Notes: generated by a model not told the origin, from the letters alone. 64,000 nucleotides of DNA from Rhodoferax ferrireducens T118 (GCF_000013605.1 NC_007908.1:4216001-4280000), one strand, 5' to 3'; positions 43,164 through 51,437 are shown, counted from the first letter of the stretch. Numbers and translations are program-made.

Positions 43164-43339
43164 GGCTTGAAGTCTTTCTGTAAGAGCCAGACATTCTAGG
43201 CAGTTCATCCTGCCGGATGACTGCCACGGGGTATTCTTGAAGCCTCCAGAAAAAGGAGTCTTGGGGTACCGGTAGTTTCCACAATAATGACCATCCAAAA
43301 ATCCGGATACAGTCCGGACTGACTTACAAGGATCTCGCC

Positions 43340-44446
43340 ATGAAGCTTGGACATTCAGTGTTAGGGGCATTTTTGCTGGCGGCGATGGCCGTGACAGCCC
43401 ATGCGCAAATTTTGATCGGTCAGACCGCGGGTTTCACTGGCTCCGTCGCCGCTGGCGTGAAAGAAACTGCGGAAGGCGCGAAACTCTACCTGGATGCGGT
43501 GAATGCCAGAGGCGGGGTCAACGGCCAAAAGATCGACCTCATTTCACTTGATGACAAATTCGACCCCAAACTGGCCGCCGAAAACGCCCGAAAACTGATC
43601 GAGGAGCAAAACGTCGTGGCGATGTTTCTCACACGAGGCACACCACAGACCGAAGCCATTCTGCCGTTTCTGGACAAATATGGCGTGCCATTGATCGCAC
43701 CATCGACTGGCGCCATGGTGTTGCACACACCGGTCAAAAAACATGTTTTCAACGTTCGGGCGACCTACCAGCGAGAAGCCGAAAAGGCCATCGCCCATCT
43801 CGCCTCCATCGGCATCACCCGGATTGCTGTGGTGTATACCGATGACAGCTTTGGTGCGGATGGCGTGGCAGGCGCTCAAAAAGGTCTGTCCGCCGCCAAG
43901 CTGACCCCGACCGCGATGGAGAAGTTCGACCGATCCAAACCCGACTTTTCCCAACTGGCCCCCAGGATCGCCAAAACTGACGCGCAGGCGGTCATGATGA
44001 TCGCTTCCGCCACATCCACCGCTGACTGCATCAAGGCCTTGAAAGCGGCAGGCAGCAACGCCCAGTTTGTGACACTGTCCAACAATGCTTCCGGCGGGTT
44101 TATCAAGGGCCTGGGAGACAACGCCCGCGGTGTCATCGTCTCGCAGGTGTTTCCCCAATCCATCGGTTTTGGGCTTGTCAAGGAAGCCACCGATTTGGCC
44201 AGGGCCAAGAACCTCACCAATGTCAGCCCCGCCATGCTGGAAGGATTCGCATCCGCCAAAGTACTGGTTGAGGCCTTGCGGCGGGCCGGCGCCAAACCCA
44301 GCCGCGAGCACATTCAGTCTGCACTGGAAGGTCTTCGGAAATTCGATATTGGCGGGCTGGACGTCAGCTACAGCCAGGAAGACCACACCGGGCTGGACTT
44401 TGCCGACCTGTCCATCATCAGTGCGGACGGCAAGTTCAGAAGGTAA
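43340..44446 (+). CDS. Branched-chain amino acid-type ABC transporter binding protein, orphan
   Basis: 368 residues. Signal peptide (about 1-22, ending AHAQ) then a LivJ-like periplasmic binding fold (Peripla_BP_6): ILIGQTAGFTGSVAAGVKETAEGAKLY. No permease or ATPase genes accompany it, so it either serves a transporter elsewhere or is a sensor-type receptor. ATG preceded by AAGGA at about nine bases. Just upstream, AGTCCGGACT (43311-43320) is a perfect palindrome in the divergent spacer with the tandem uvrA. Confidence 0.88.
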   Translation: MKLGHSVLGAFLLAAMAVTAHAQILIGQTAGFTGSVAAGVKETAEGAKLYLDAVNARGGVNGQKIDLISLDDKFDPKLAAENARKLIEEQNVVAMFLTRGTPQTEAILPFLDKYGVPLIAPSTGAMVLHTPVKKHVFNVRATYQREAEKAIAHLASIGITRIAVVYTDDSFGADGVAGAQKGLSAAKLTPTAMEKFDRSKPDFSQLAPRIAKTDAQAVMMIASATSTADCIKALKAAGSNAQFVTLSNNASGGFIKGLGDNARGVIVSQVFPQSIGFGLVKEATDLARAKNLTNVSPAMLEGFASAKVLVEALRRAGAKPSREHIQSALEGLRKFDIGGLDVSYSQEDHTGLDFADLSIISADGKFRR

Positions 44447-44452
44447 GCCAGC

Positions 44453-45085
44453 TCAGCGCCGCACCCCCGGTGCCACCGCGGCGGCAGCGCTCCATGCGGT
44501 GGCAAACCAGGCATCACCGGCCAAATAGTCCTGCAGCATCGGCAAGGCATCCAAACCCCAAAACAGCTTGCCATCGACCTCAAAGGTCGGCACGCCAAAA
44601 ACGCCGCGTGCGATAGCCTCATCCGTGTGTGCTTTCAGCTGCGCCTTGACCGCGTCGCTGTCGGGAGCCCGCTGCGGCGCCAGGTGTTGGCTGACTGCCT
44701 GCAAACGCTGGGCATCGGTGGCGTCAAAGCCGCCCTGCCAGACGTGTTTGAACAGGGTTTCGCAAACGTAACGATTGGGCAGACCCTGCGCCTCACAGGC
44801 CACGGCCAGCCGCAACAGCGCCAGCGGATTGAATGGATGACTGGCTGGCAACTGCAGTTCCACCCCCTGCCGGCGCGCCAGCCACAGCACCTGGCGGTAG
44901 GTCCAGTCGCGCTTGGGCGCAATCTCGGCCGGCCCCAGTTGCCCATGGTGCTTGAGCAGCGCGGCCAGCAGGATCGGTTTGTAGCTCACGCTGTAACTGT
45001 GCCCCATCAGCGCCTCGGGCAATTTTTCAAAAGCCAGATAGGCGTAAGGTGAAATGAAATCGAGATAGAAGGTGATGTGTTTCAT
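44453..45085 (-). CDS. 2-hydroxychromene-2-carboxylate isomerase / DsbA-family protein
   Basis: 210 residues. Kappa-class glutathione transferase fold: MKHITFYLDFISPYAYLAFEKLP with the active-site Ser in place of the DsbA CxxC, and GVFGVPTFEVDGKLFWGLD near the C-terminus. In NahD this enzyme isomerises 2-hydroxychromene-2-carboxylate in naphthalene degradation; no such pathway is nearby, so a general GST-like role is equally possible. Confidence 0.85.
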   Translation of the reverse strand: MKHITFYLDFISPYAYLAFEKLPEALMGHSYSVSYKPILLAALLKHHGQLGPAEIAPKRDWTYRQVLWLARRQGVELQLPASHPFNPLALLRLAVACEAQGLPNRYVCETLFKHVWQGGFDATDAQRLQAVSQHLAPQRAPDSDAVKAQLKAHTDEAIARGVFGVPTFEVDGKLFWGLDALPMLQDYLAGDAWFATAWSAAAAVAPGVRR

Positions 45086-45134
45086 GGTTTGCCATTTTCG
45101 ACGCCATCAGACATACAGACATACATGCCGCAGC

Positions 45135-45257
45135 CTAGCGCGCAATTTTGACACGATGCGCATCGAAGATGCCCTTGTCCGCACCGGCGTGGCAAGCCGC
45201 GCAGTTGATTCGCAGCGGTGCGGCGCTGGATGTCCAGCGGCTGGACGCTTTTTTCAT
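45135..45257 (-). pseudogene. C-terminal fragment of a diheme cytochrome c (DHC)
   Basis: Downstream of the DUF1924 gene a frame opens after a stop at about 45280 and encodes ...SSAAPLRINCAACHAGADKGIFDAHRVKIAR to TAG 45135. The CAACH heme motif and the C-terminal layout match the last ~35 residues of the DHC at 45775-46293 (NCAACHQGAERGRFDEDEVRIPGQ). No N-terminal half, signal peptide or first heme site precedes it. The ATG at 45257 would give a 40-residue peptide without export signal. I read it as the remnant of a second dhc copy. Confidence 0.7.
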
Positions 45258-45294
45258 CAAAAGATACAGGGTCCAGGGACTTCATGGCACTGGC

Positions 45295-45690
45295 CTACTT
45301 GGAGAGCAGATAAGCCATGAAATCTCCCTTTTCCTGTGCCGTGCAGGCGCGTTTGAGGACGTCACTGCAATTGCGTTTGAACCATTTTTCGACATTGGCC
45401 GCATCAGTCAAGCGCTTGGGATTTGCCGCCGGGGCCATCGGCAAAATCACCTTGTTGGTTTTGAGATGCTTGCCTTCCTGCATGGGGGAATCCGTATGGC
45501 ACGAGGCACACGCAAGTTCACCCACCCTGGTGGTGTAGAGCCGGCGCCCGGCAGTCGCCGAGAAGTCCTGGAAGGCCGGGTTTTCCTGCTTGGCCGCCGC
45601 GCGATAGCTATCCTGAACCGGGTTGGCGGCAGCGACTAAAGGCAGTGCCGGGCAGACCAGCCAGGACATTTTTTTCAGCGTTTGCTTCAT
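45295..45690 (-). CDS. DUF1924 monoheme cytochrome c (SHP-like)
   Basis: 131 residues: signal peptide (about 1-21), then a class I-like cytochrome c with heme motif CASCH in VGELACASCHTDSP. The cysteines at RNCSDVLKRACTAQ could form the extra disulfide. DUF1924 proteins include sphaeroides heme protein, an O2/NO-binding cytochrome usually encoded with a diheme cytochrome c and a cytochrome b. Here it follows an interrupted dhc and precedes a dhc fragment; no cytochrome b561 gene is present. AAGAGA before ATG 45690 supports the start. Confidence 0.88.
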   Translation of the reverse strand: MKQTLKKMSWLVCPALPLVAAANPVQDSYRAAAKQENPAFQDFSATAGRRLYTTRVGELACASCHTDSPMQEGKHLKTNKVILPMAPAANPKRLTDAANVEKWFKRNCSDVLKRACTAQEKGDFMAYLLSK

Positions 45691-45774
45691 GGAATCTCTT
45701 TCTATGGGTGAAGTGGTGTTAACACTCGATCCGCCATCGGGTTCTCCGCCTTGTGGATCAAAACTGCAGTGCGC

Positions 45775-46293
45775 TCATTGGCCCGGAATACGCACCTCGT
45801 CCTCATCAAAGCGCCCCCGCTCAGCACCTTGGTGGCAGGCGGCACAGTTGGACGGACTGTGCACCGACGGGCGTGCCCAAACATGGGCGGGCAATTCACT
45901 GGCGCGGTGCTTGCGCAGAAACCAGCCAGACCGGGTGATGCGATTCTGCGCTGGCAGGCCACCATCCGTACCCCCATGGGCGGCCAACCATTGGCTGATT
46001 TCACGTGCATCAGCAATTGGCAGCGAGGCATCGGTGCCAAAGTGTTTATTCAACGAGCCCATCAGGTTCTGCCACGATGCGGCGGGCAAGAAACCCGCCG
46101 GGTAGGCAATATGGCAGGAGGCACACTCTTTCTAGTATTTCGGCAGAGTGGTCTGCGACGAACTTTTTCCATGCAAGGCGCCTTTGAAGAAGCCTCGTAA
46201 ACCGCCTTCGTGTTCTTGCGCCTGCGCATGAGTCGCCGCAAGCAGAGTGACAAGCAGCGTGGCCATCATGGCTGAACTCAATAAACGTGGCAT
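45775..46293 (-). pseudogene. Diheme cytochrome c (DHC) interrupted by an in-frame amber codon
   Basis: From ATG 46293 the frame gives a signal peptide (MPRLLSSAMMATLLVTLLAA) and QAQEHEGG...TTLPKY, then TAG at 46132-46134, then KECASCHIAYPAGFLPAASWQ and continues, still in frame, to the second heme site SNCAACH and TGA 45775. One nonsense codon, number 54, three codons before the first heme Cys, is the only break in a 172-codon gene. A CAG-to-TAG change would explain it. No frameshift or deletion is seen, so it is a young pseudogene, a sequencing error, or a case of readthrough. Confidence 0.8.
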
Positions 46294-46344
46294 AAGTGTC
46301 AACCTGAAAAAGTAGTTGGGACGCTTTGATTTTTTCTCACAAGA

Positions 46345-46361
46345 CTTAGGTGAAACTTAGG
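46345..46361 (+). promoter_or_regulatory. PmrA/QseB-type operator box 1
   Basis: CTTAGG-TGAAA-CTTAGG: two direct hexamers with a five-base spacer, 11 bases centre to centre, the geometry of OmpR/PmrA-family regulator sites. It lies in the 204-bp divergent region between the dhc and skp-like genes. Confidence 0.65.
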
Positions 46362-46384
46362 CCGGTCTTGATTCTCCCCAAAGC

Positions 46385-46401
46385 CTTAAGATTCACCTAA
46401 G
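46385..46401 (-). promoter_or_regulatory. PmrA/QseB-type operator box 2 (opposite strand)
   Basis: On the minus strand CTTAGG-TGAAT-CTTAAG, facing box 1. Together with box 1 it forms a perfect 12-bp inverted repeat (GACTTAGGTGAA, 46343-46354 with 46392-46403), so each box points toward one of the two divergent transcripts. Confidence 0.65.
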
Positions 46402-46497
46402 TCCCGATGGACCACAATATCGGGCAGGCGGCCTGGGTACTGCATCCAATGTGACGAAGATACAGGCCGCGCAACAACAGATCGGAACGAGCTTTAA

Positions 46498-47010
46498 ATG
46501 AACAACTTTCTACGCCGGTGCTGCACCGGCCTTGCTTTCGCTGGCTTGCTGATCAGCGCTCAGGCGCAGGCACTTCACCTTGGGTTTATCAAAACCGACC
46601 GCATCTTCAAGGAGGCCAATAGCGCCAAGATCGCCCAAACCAAACTGCAGCAGGAATTTTCCAAGCGCGAAAAAGAGATTGCTGCGCAGGATGCGCTGCT
46701 GAAGTCGGCGGCCAACAAATTTGAGGTCGAAGCGCCCACCCTGTCGGAGGCGCAGCGTGTCAGCCGTCAAAAACAGTTGGCCGACCAGGACCGCGAGTTG
46801 CAACGAAAGCGTCGCGGTTTTGAGGAGGACCTGACTGCGCGCAAAAATGACGAATTGCAGCAGCTGCTCGCAGACGCCAACAAGGTCGTCAAACAGGTGG
46901 CCGAGGCAGAAAAATATGACCTGGTTTTGCAGGACGCAGTCTATGTCAGCCCAAAGCATGACATCACAGACAAGGTGCTGAAGATCATGAATGCGCAGAG
47001 CGGCAAATAA
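46498..47010 (+). CDS. Skp/OmpH-like periplasmic chaperone
   Basis: 170 residues. Signal peptide (about 1-23), an N-terminal strand (LHLGFIKTDRIFKEANSAKIAQTKLQQEFSKREKEI) and a long coiled-coil region, as in Skp, which binds unfolded outer-membrane proteins. It is not beside bamA/lpxD, the usual skp location, but heads an operon with a two-component system 20 bp downstream, so it may be a second, stress-regulated Skp. ATG directly follows a weak GAGC site. Confidence 0.88.
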   Translation: MNNFLRRCCTGLAFAGLLISAQAQALHLGFIKTDRIFKEANSAKIAQTKLQQEFSKREKEIAAQDALLKSAANKFEVEAPTLSEAQRVSRQKQLADQDRELQRKRRGFEEDLTARKNDELQQLLADANKVVKQVAEAEKYDLVLQDAVYVSPKHDITDKVLKIMNAQSGK

Positions 47011-47030
47011 CCGAATGTGGGGCCAGTCTC

Positions 47031-47696
47031 ATGCGTTTGCTGCTGGTCGAGGACGACTTGATGATTGGGGAATCCGTGCTGGACTTGCTCCGGGCGGAAG
47101 GCTACGCGGTCGATTGGGTCAAGGATGGGGAGATGGCCGACACCGCACTCGACTCCCAGACCTACGATTTGGTGCTGCTTGACCTGGGGCTGCCGCGCCG
47201 GGATGGGCTTGCGGTATTGCGCCGGCTGCGCGCTCGCAAGGACCGCACACCGGTGCTCGTCGCCACGGCACGCGACGCCATAGCGCAACGCGTTGAAGGC
47301 CTGGACATGGGTGCCGATGACTACATCGTCAAGCCCTACGAACTCGATGAGCTGCTGGCCCGCATACGGGCCTTGATCCGCCGCGCGGCTGGCCGCGCAG
47401 AGCCGGTCTATGAACACCTGGGTGTAAGCATCAACCCGGTCACGCGTGAGGTGCTGCTTGACGGACAGGCCGTGGTGCTGTCGGCACGGGAATGGTCCAT
47501 CCTGGAACTGCTGCTTGCGCGCCCGGGCATGGTGCTTTCCCGCAGGCAACTTGAAGAAAAACTCTACAGCTGGAAAGATGACCTCAGCAGCAATGCGGTC
47601 GAGGTGTATATCCACGGACTGCGCAAGAAACTGGGGCCTCGCATCATCCAGAATGTGCGGGGTGTTGGTTACATGATTCCCCAAAGCGCCCCATGA
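47031..47696 (+). CDS. OmpR-family response regulator, QseB/PmrA/TctD group
   Basis: 221 residues. Receiver domain with Glu7-Asp8-Asp9 and phosphoacceptor Asp51 (VLLDLGLPRRDG), Lys in IVKPYEL; C-terminal winged helix (SAREWSILELLLARPGMVLSRRQLEEKLY...SSNAVEVYIHGLRKKLG) typical of QseB/PmrA. Coupled by ATGA overlap to its kinase. PmrA-type hexamer pairs in its own operon's control region and before degQ are the natural binding sites. Confidence 0.93.
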   Translation: MRLLLVEDDLMIGESVLDLLRAEGYAVDWVKDGEMADTALDSQTYDLVLLDLGLPRRDGLAVLRRLRARKDRTPVLVATARDAIAQRVEGLDMGADDYIVKPYELDELLARIRALIRRAAGRAEPVYEHLGVSINPVTREVLLDGQAVVLSAREWSILELLLARPGMVLSRRQLEEKLYSWKDDLSSNAVEVYIHGLRKKLGPRIIQNVRGVGYMIPQSAP

Positions 47697-49027
47697 GTTT
47701 GCCACCGTCGCATTCGCTGCGCGGGCGATTGCTTTGGCTGCTTCTGGTCGCCATTATTTTCCTGGCCGGGGTGCAAGCGGTCATCGCCTACCGAACGGCT
47801 TTGGCTGAGGCGGATGTCATTTTTGATTACCAAATGCAGCAGATGGCCATGTCGCTACGCCCCGGCTTGCCGGTAGGTGGCGGACTGGATGAGTCGTATG
47901 AAACCAAAGATGAAGAGAACTTTGATTTCGTGATCCAGGTGTGGACCGCTGACGGTTTGCGAGTGTTCCAGTCAAGCGCACGGGCTGAATTGCCCCAGCG
48001 CGCCGTGCTGGGGTTCTCCACCGTTCAAGCGCGGGGTACCACTTACCGCTTGTTTTCGGTCGCCGCCGGCGCGCAAGTGATTCAAGTGGCACAGGATATG
48101 GCGGCCCGTCGTGAAATGGCCGGGACTTTGGCCCTGCGCACGGTCAGTCCCATGGTGCTCATGGTGCCTCTGTTGATGCTGGTGGTTTGGTGGGTGGTCA
48201 GTGCCTCGCTGGCGCCCGTGTCACGGGTGCGCAGGCAAATCGCGACACGCCAGGCCGATGAGCTGGGCGAATTGAGCGAGGATGATTTGCCCGATGAAAT
48301 TCGTCCTCTTGTTCATGAATTGAACCTTTTGTTCCACCGGGTACGTCAGGCCTTTGATGCGCAAAATAACTTTGTGGCTGATGCCGCGCATGAGCTGCGT
48401 TCACCACTGGCGGCGCTCAAGCTTCAAGTGCAGGGCTTACGCCGTGCTGCTGACGACGCAACGCGTGATGTCGCCATCAACCGCCTCAACGCGGGCATCG
48501 ACCGTGCTACGCGGCTGGTTGAGCAGTTGCTGGTACTGGCGCGACAACAATCGAACTCCGCGCTGGGCGCCAAAGCGGTTCCGATTGACTTGACGACCCT
48601 GGCACGACTCGCGCTGGCCGACGCGGCTGGAGCGGCGGCCGCACGCCAGATTGACCTCGGCCTGGCGCAGGCAGATCCCGGCATCGTGATGGGGCATGAG
48701 GAAGCGCTTCGCATCCTGATGCGCAACCTGCTCGACAACGCCATCAAGTACACACCCGTGGGCGGAACGGTCAACCTCGCGATCCGCGGCGAGGATGGGC
48801 AGACGCTGTTGACCGTTGACGACAGTGGTCCCGGTATTGCCGCAGAAGATCGCCAGCGTGTGCTCGATCGCTTTTATCGCGTCGCCGGCACCGAGGGCAG
48901 CGGCAGCGGCCTGGGGCTCGCCATCGTCAAGACGATTGCGGACTTGCACCAGGCGACGCTGTCCATTGACCGCTCTGAGAGTCTGGGCGGCCTGCGCGCG
49001 ACGGTCACGTTCACCCGCGTGTCGTGA
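47693..49027 (+). CDS. Two-component sensor histidine kinase, QseC/TctE-like
   Basis: 444 residues. TM1 ~10-32, a periplasmic 2CSK_N-type sensor region (~33-145), TM2 ~146-168, HAMP-like stretch, HisKA with His233 (DAAHELRSPLAALKLQ), then HATPase with LLDNAIKYTP, DDSGPGI and GSGLGLAIVK. Partner of the regulator it overlaps. The periplasmic region is acidic (DESYETKDEENFD), which in PmrB/PhoQ-type sensors can bind cations; here that is only a suggestion. Confidence 0.92.
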   Translation: MSLPPSHSLRGRLLWLLLVAIIFLAGVQAVIAYRTALAEADVIFDYQMQQMAMSLRPGLPVGGGLDESYETKDEENFDFVIQVWTADGLRVFQSSARAELPQRAVLGFSTVQARGTTYRLFSVAAGAQVIQVAQDMAARREMAGTLALRTVSPMVLMVPLLMLVVWWVVSASLAPVSRVRRQIATRQADELGELSEDDLPDEIRPLVHELNLLFHRVRQAFDAQNNFVADAAHELRSPLAALKLQVQGLRRAADDATRDVAINRLNAGIDRATRLVEQLLVLARQQSNSALGAKAVPIDLTTLARLALADAAGAAAARQIDLGLAQADPGIVMGHEEALRILMRNLLDNAIKYTPVGGTVNLAIRGEDGQTLLTVDDSGPGIAAEDRQRVLDRFYRVAGTEGSGSGLGLAIVKTIADLHQATLSIDRSESLGGLRATVTFTRVS

Positions 49028-49085
49028 CTCCACAGAAGCGGCTTGTCAGTGCCCGGTTTGCGCGAGCGGTGTCATCGTGTGATGA

Positions 49086-49102
49086 TTTAAGTTTGGTCTA
49101 AG
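49086..49102 (+). promoter_or_regulatory. PmrA/QseB-type operator box 3, upstream of degQ
   Basis: TTTAAG-TTTGG-TCTAAG: same five-base spacing and the same TTAAG/CTAAG cores as boxes 1 and 2. It is 56 bp before the degQ start codon, close to where a -35 region would be expected. Confidence 0.6.
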
Positions 49103-49157
49103 TTGAGGTTCTGACAATCAGGTTGTGGTTTTACTCAACGACTTGAAAGGACCTCTC

Positions 49158-50663
49158 ATGAATACCTCTCTCTTTTCCCCGCGGCGCTTGGTGCTGGCAC
49201 TCGTTTCAGTTGGCGTCCTGGGTGCGGCGGGCGTTGGTGCCTTGAGTTTTTCACACGCGCAGGCTGCCGTTTCCACAGCACCCACTGCAAGCGCAGCAGC
49301 GACGGCCCCCGTTGTGGCCCTGCCGGATTTCTCCCAGATTGCGGCACGTAACGGCGCGGCGGTGGTCAACATCAGCGTCACCGGGATGATCAATACCTCG
49401 GGTGAAGACAACGGCGATGGCGCACCACACGGCGCCAGGCCGGGTATGCCCGGCATGGATCCAAACGATCCGTTCTTTGAATTCTTCAAGCGCTTTCAAG
49501 GTCCCAACGGTGGCTTTCCGGGCCAGCCCCGGATGCCGATGCATGGCCAGGGCTCGGGATTCATCATCAGCCCCGATGGCGTGATACTGACCAACGCCCA
49601 TGTGGTGCGTGACGCCAAAGATGTCACCGTCAAACTCACCGACCGCCGCGAATTCCGCGCCAAAGTGCTCGGCACTGACCTGAAGACCGATGTCGCGGTA
49701 CTCAAGATCGATGCCAAAGACCTGCCAACCATCACGGTGGGCACTACGCGCGACCTGAAAGTGGGCGAGTGGGTACTTGCCATCGGATCGCCGTTTGGCT
49801 TCGAGAACAGCGTGACCGCAGGGGTGGTGAGCGCCAAAGGCCGCTCACTGCCGGACGACAGTTTCGTGCCCTTCATTCAGACTGACGTGGCCGTCAATCC
49901 CGGCAACTCAGGCGGGCCGCTGTTCAATACCCGCGGCCAGGTGGTTGGCATCAACTCGCAGATTTACAGTCAAAGCGGCGGCTATCAGGGCCTGTCGTTT
50001 GCCATTCCGATCGAATTGGCAAGCAAGGTCAAGGATCAGATAGTCGCCACCGGACATGCCAGCCACGCGCGCCTGGGTGTCGTGATCCAGGAGGTGAACC
50101 AGACTTTTGCCGATTCCTTCCATCTCGACAAACCCGAAGGCGCGCTGGTGTCCAACGTTGACAAGGACGGCCCGGCGGACAAGGCGGGGCTCAAGAGCGG
50201 TGACGTGATCCTGAAAGTCAATGGCCAACCGATCATCATGTCCAGCGATCTGCCGGCCCTGATCGGCACGGCAGCGCCGGGCGATAAGGTCAGTCTTGAA
50301 ATCTGGCGTCAGGGCAAGCGCGAACAATTCACCGCCAGGCTTGGCGACGCCAGTGCCAAGGTGGAGCAGCTGGCCAAGGCAGACGACGGCGTCGGCCAAG
50401 GCAAGCTCGGGCTGGCACTGCGTGCCTTGCAGCCGCAGGAGAAACGCGCCGCCGGCGTGAACCAGGGTTTGCTGGTCGAGGATGCAGCTGGCCCTGCCGC
50501 CCTGGCGGGCGTGCAAGCGGGTGACGTACTGGTGGCGGTGAACGGCACGCCGATTGAAAGTGTGACCCAAGTTCGCGCCATAGTGGCCAAGGCCACCAAA
50601 TCGGTGGCGCTGCTGATTCAGCGTGACGGCAGCAAGATCTTCGTGCCGGTGCGCCTGGGTTGA
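49158..50663 (+). CDS. Do-family periplasmic serine protease (DegP/DegQ/MucD)
   Basis: 501 residues. Signal/anchor segment (about 10-33), trypsin-like domain with His148 (TNAHVV), Asp178 (TDVAVLKI) and Ser251 (GNSGGP), and two PDZ domains (~300-390 and ~405-500). A Gly/Pro/Met-rich insertion (GARPGMPGMDPND) lies before the protease core, as in MucD-like proteins. Degrades misfolded envelope proteins. ATG 49158 has AAAGGA in front. It follows the kinase gene by 130 bp that carries operator box 3. Confidence 0.93.
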   Translation: MNTSLFSPRRLVLALVSVGVLGAAGVGALSFSHAQAAVSTAPTASAAATAPVVALPDFSQIAARNGAAVVNISVTGMINTSGEDNGDGAPHGARPGMPGMDPNDPFFEFFKRFQGPNGGFPGQPRMPMHGQGSGFIISPDGVILTNAHVVRDAKDVTVKLTDRREFRAKVLGTDLKTDVAVLKIDAKDLPTITVGTTRDLKVGEWVLAIGSPFGFENSVTAGVVSAKGRSLPDDSFVPFIQTDVAVNPGNSGGPLFNTRGQVVGINSQIYSQSGGYQGLSFAIPIELASKVKDQIVATGHASHARLGVVIQEVNQTFADSFHLDKPEGALVSNVDKDGPADKAGLKSGDVILKVNGQPIIMSSDLPALIGTAAPGDKVSLEIWRQGKREQFTARLGDASAKVEQLAKADDGVGQGKLGLALRALQPQEKRAAGVNQGLLVEDAAGPAALAGVQAGDVLVAVNGTPIESVTQVRAIVAKATKSVALLIQRDGSKIFVPVRLG

Positions 50664-50680
50664 TGAATGGACATGCCGTG

Positions 50681-51436
50681 CTAGTCGGTGGTGATCTTCA
50701 ATGCCGCAAGCCGCAGTTCAATCTGCGCCCAGATGGCGCGTTTGGCCGGGTCATCGACACCGCTCCACTGAATGATTTCATCGAGGGTGCGGAAGCACCC
50801 TTCACACAGCCCGGTGTCTTCGCTCATGCGACAGACCGAGATGCACGGTGAAGGTACATTTTGACCTTTAGCCCTCGCCAGCACTTCACGAGAAGCTATT
50901 AATTCAATAGCATCCTGTGGTCTATCGGGCGCGAAGGCCTGCACCACATCGACCACCGGCGCGCCGGTCAGCCGGGCCAGATCCTGTGGGCGCAGCTGGA
51001 ACACGGCATGCGGGTGACCCGCGGCGGCCCAGATCTCTTGAAAGCGAAAAAGCGTCTGGTCGATCAGTGTCACTGAATCTGACGCGTGTGCAATCGGGGC
51101 CACGCCGCCGATCGAAAAACCGGTTTTGGCCTTGACGAAAGCGGCGTCCGCGCGGCCCAGCGGCCCCACCAGCGCCGCGACCCTGGCCTCGTCCACGCGC
51201 TGATCTCCCGCCGTCACCACCAGCACCGCCGCGTCGTCGGCCAGACGCCTGAAGATTATGCTCTTGGCAATCTGCCCAACGACCACGCCGAGCGCGTCGG
51301 CCGCCTGCTGCGCGGTCCGCGCAGCGTCACTCAGCATCAGCGGTGCGCAAGCGTGCCCCTGCGCCTGCAGGGCAGCGGCCACGCGCTGCACAGCGGCAGA
51401 CAAAGGCTTGGCGTGCACTTTGTGCATCTGGTTCAT
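50681..51436 (-). CDS. YbaK-type aminoacyl-tRNA deacylase fused to DUF1289
   Basis: 251 residues. Residues ~1-165 are a YbaK/EbsC/ProX-like editing domain (AALVGPLGRADAAFVKAKTGFSIGGVAPIAH, the conserved Lys and GGVxPxG-like loop); residues ~190-251 are a DUF1289 module with four cysteines (SPCISVCRMSEDTGLCEGCFRTLDEI), likely metal-binding. The joint (AIELIASREVLARAKGQNV) is translated from a copy of the dispersed repeat. YbaK clears mischarged Cys/Ala-tRNAPro. It starts 1 bp after the mvaB stop, so they may be co-transcribed. Confidence 0.85.
   Translation of the reverse strand: MNQMHKVHAKPLSAAVQRVAAALQAQGHACAPLMLSDAARTAQQAADALGVVVGQIAKSIIFRRLADDAAVLVVTAGDQRVDEARVAALVGPLGRADAAFVKAKTGFSIGGVAPIAHASDSVTLIDQTLFRFQEIWAAAGHPHAVFQLRPQDLARLTGAPVVDVVQAFAPDRPQDAIELIASREVLARAKGQNVPSPCISVCRMSEDTGLCEGCFRTLDEIIQWSGVDDPAKRAIWAQIELRLAALKITTD
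50856..50913 (-). repeat. Dispersed ~60-bp repeat, copy 4 (inverted, in coding sequence)
   Basis: Minus strand: GCTATTGAATTAATAGC palindrome, spacer, GGCGAGGGCTAAAGG. It codes in frame for the linker between the YbaK and DUF1289 parts. Confidence 0.6.
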
Positions 51437-51437
51437 T

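Noticed and set aside
43290..43330. LexA/SOS box upstream of the tandem uvrA
   Set aside because: A CTGT is present but no ACAG at the required eight-base spacing; only CCGGA-type palindromes are seen.
43164..43370. 69-residue N-terminal extension of the tandem UvrA
   Set aside because: UvrA homology begins at [16 protein letters not shown]; the extension is Trp/Cys-rich, unlike any UvrA, and overlaps the divergent gene's start.
44453..45085. Naphthalene-degradation gene based on NahD similarity
   Set aside because: No dioxygenase or other nah-type genes nearby; kappa-GST-like proteins with this motif are widespread, so only a family-level call is made.
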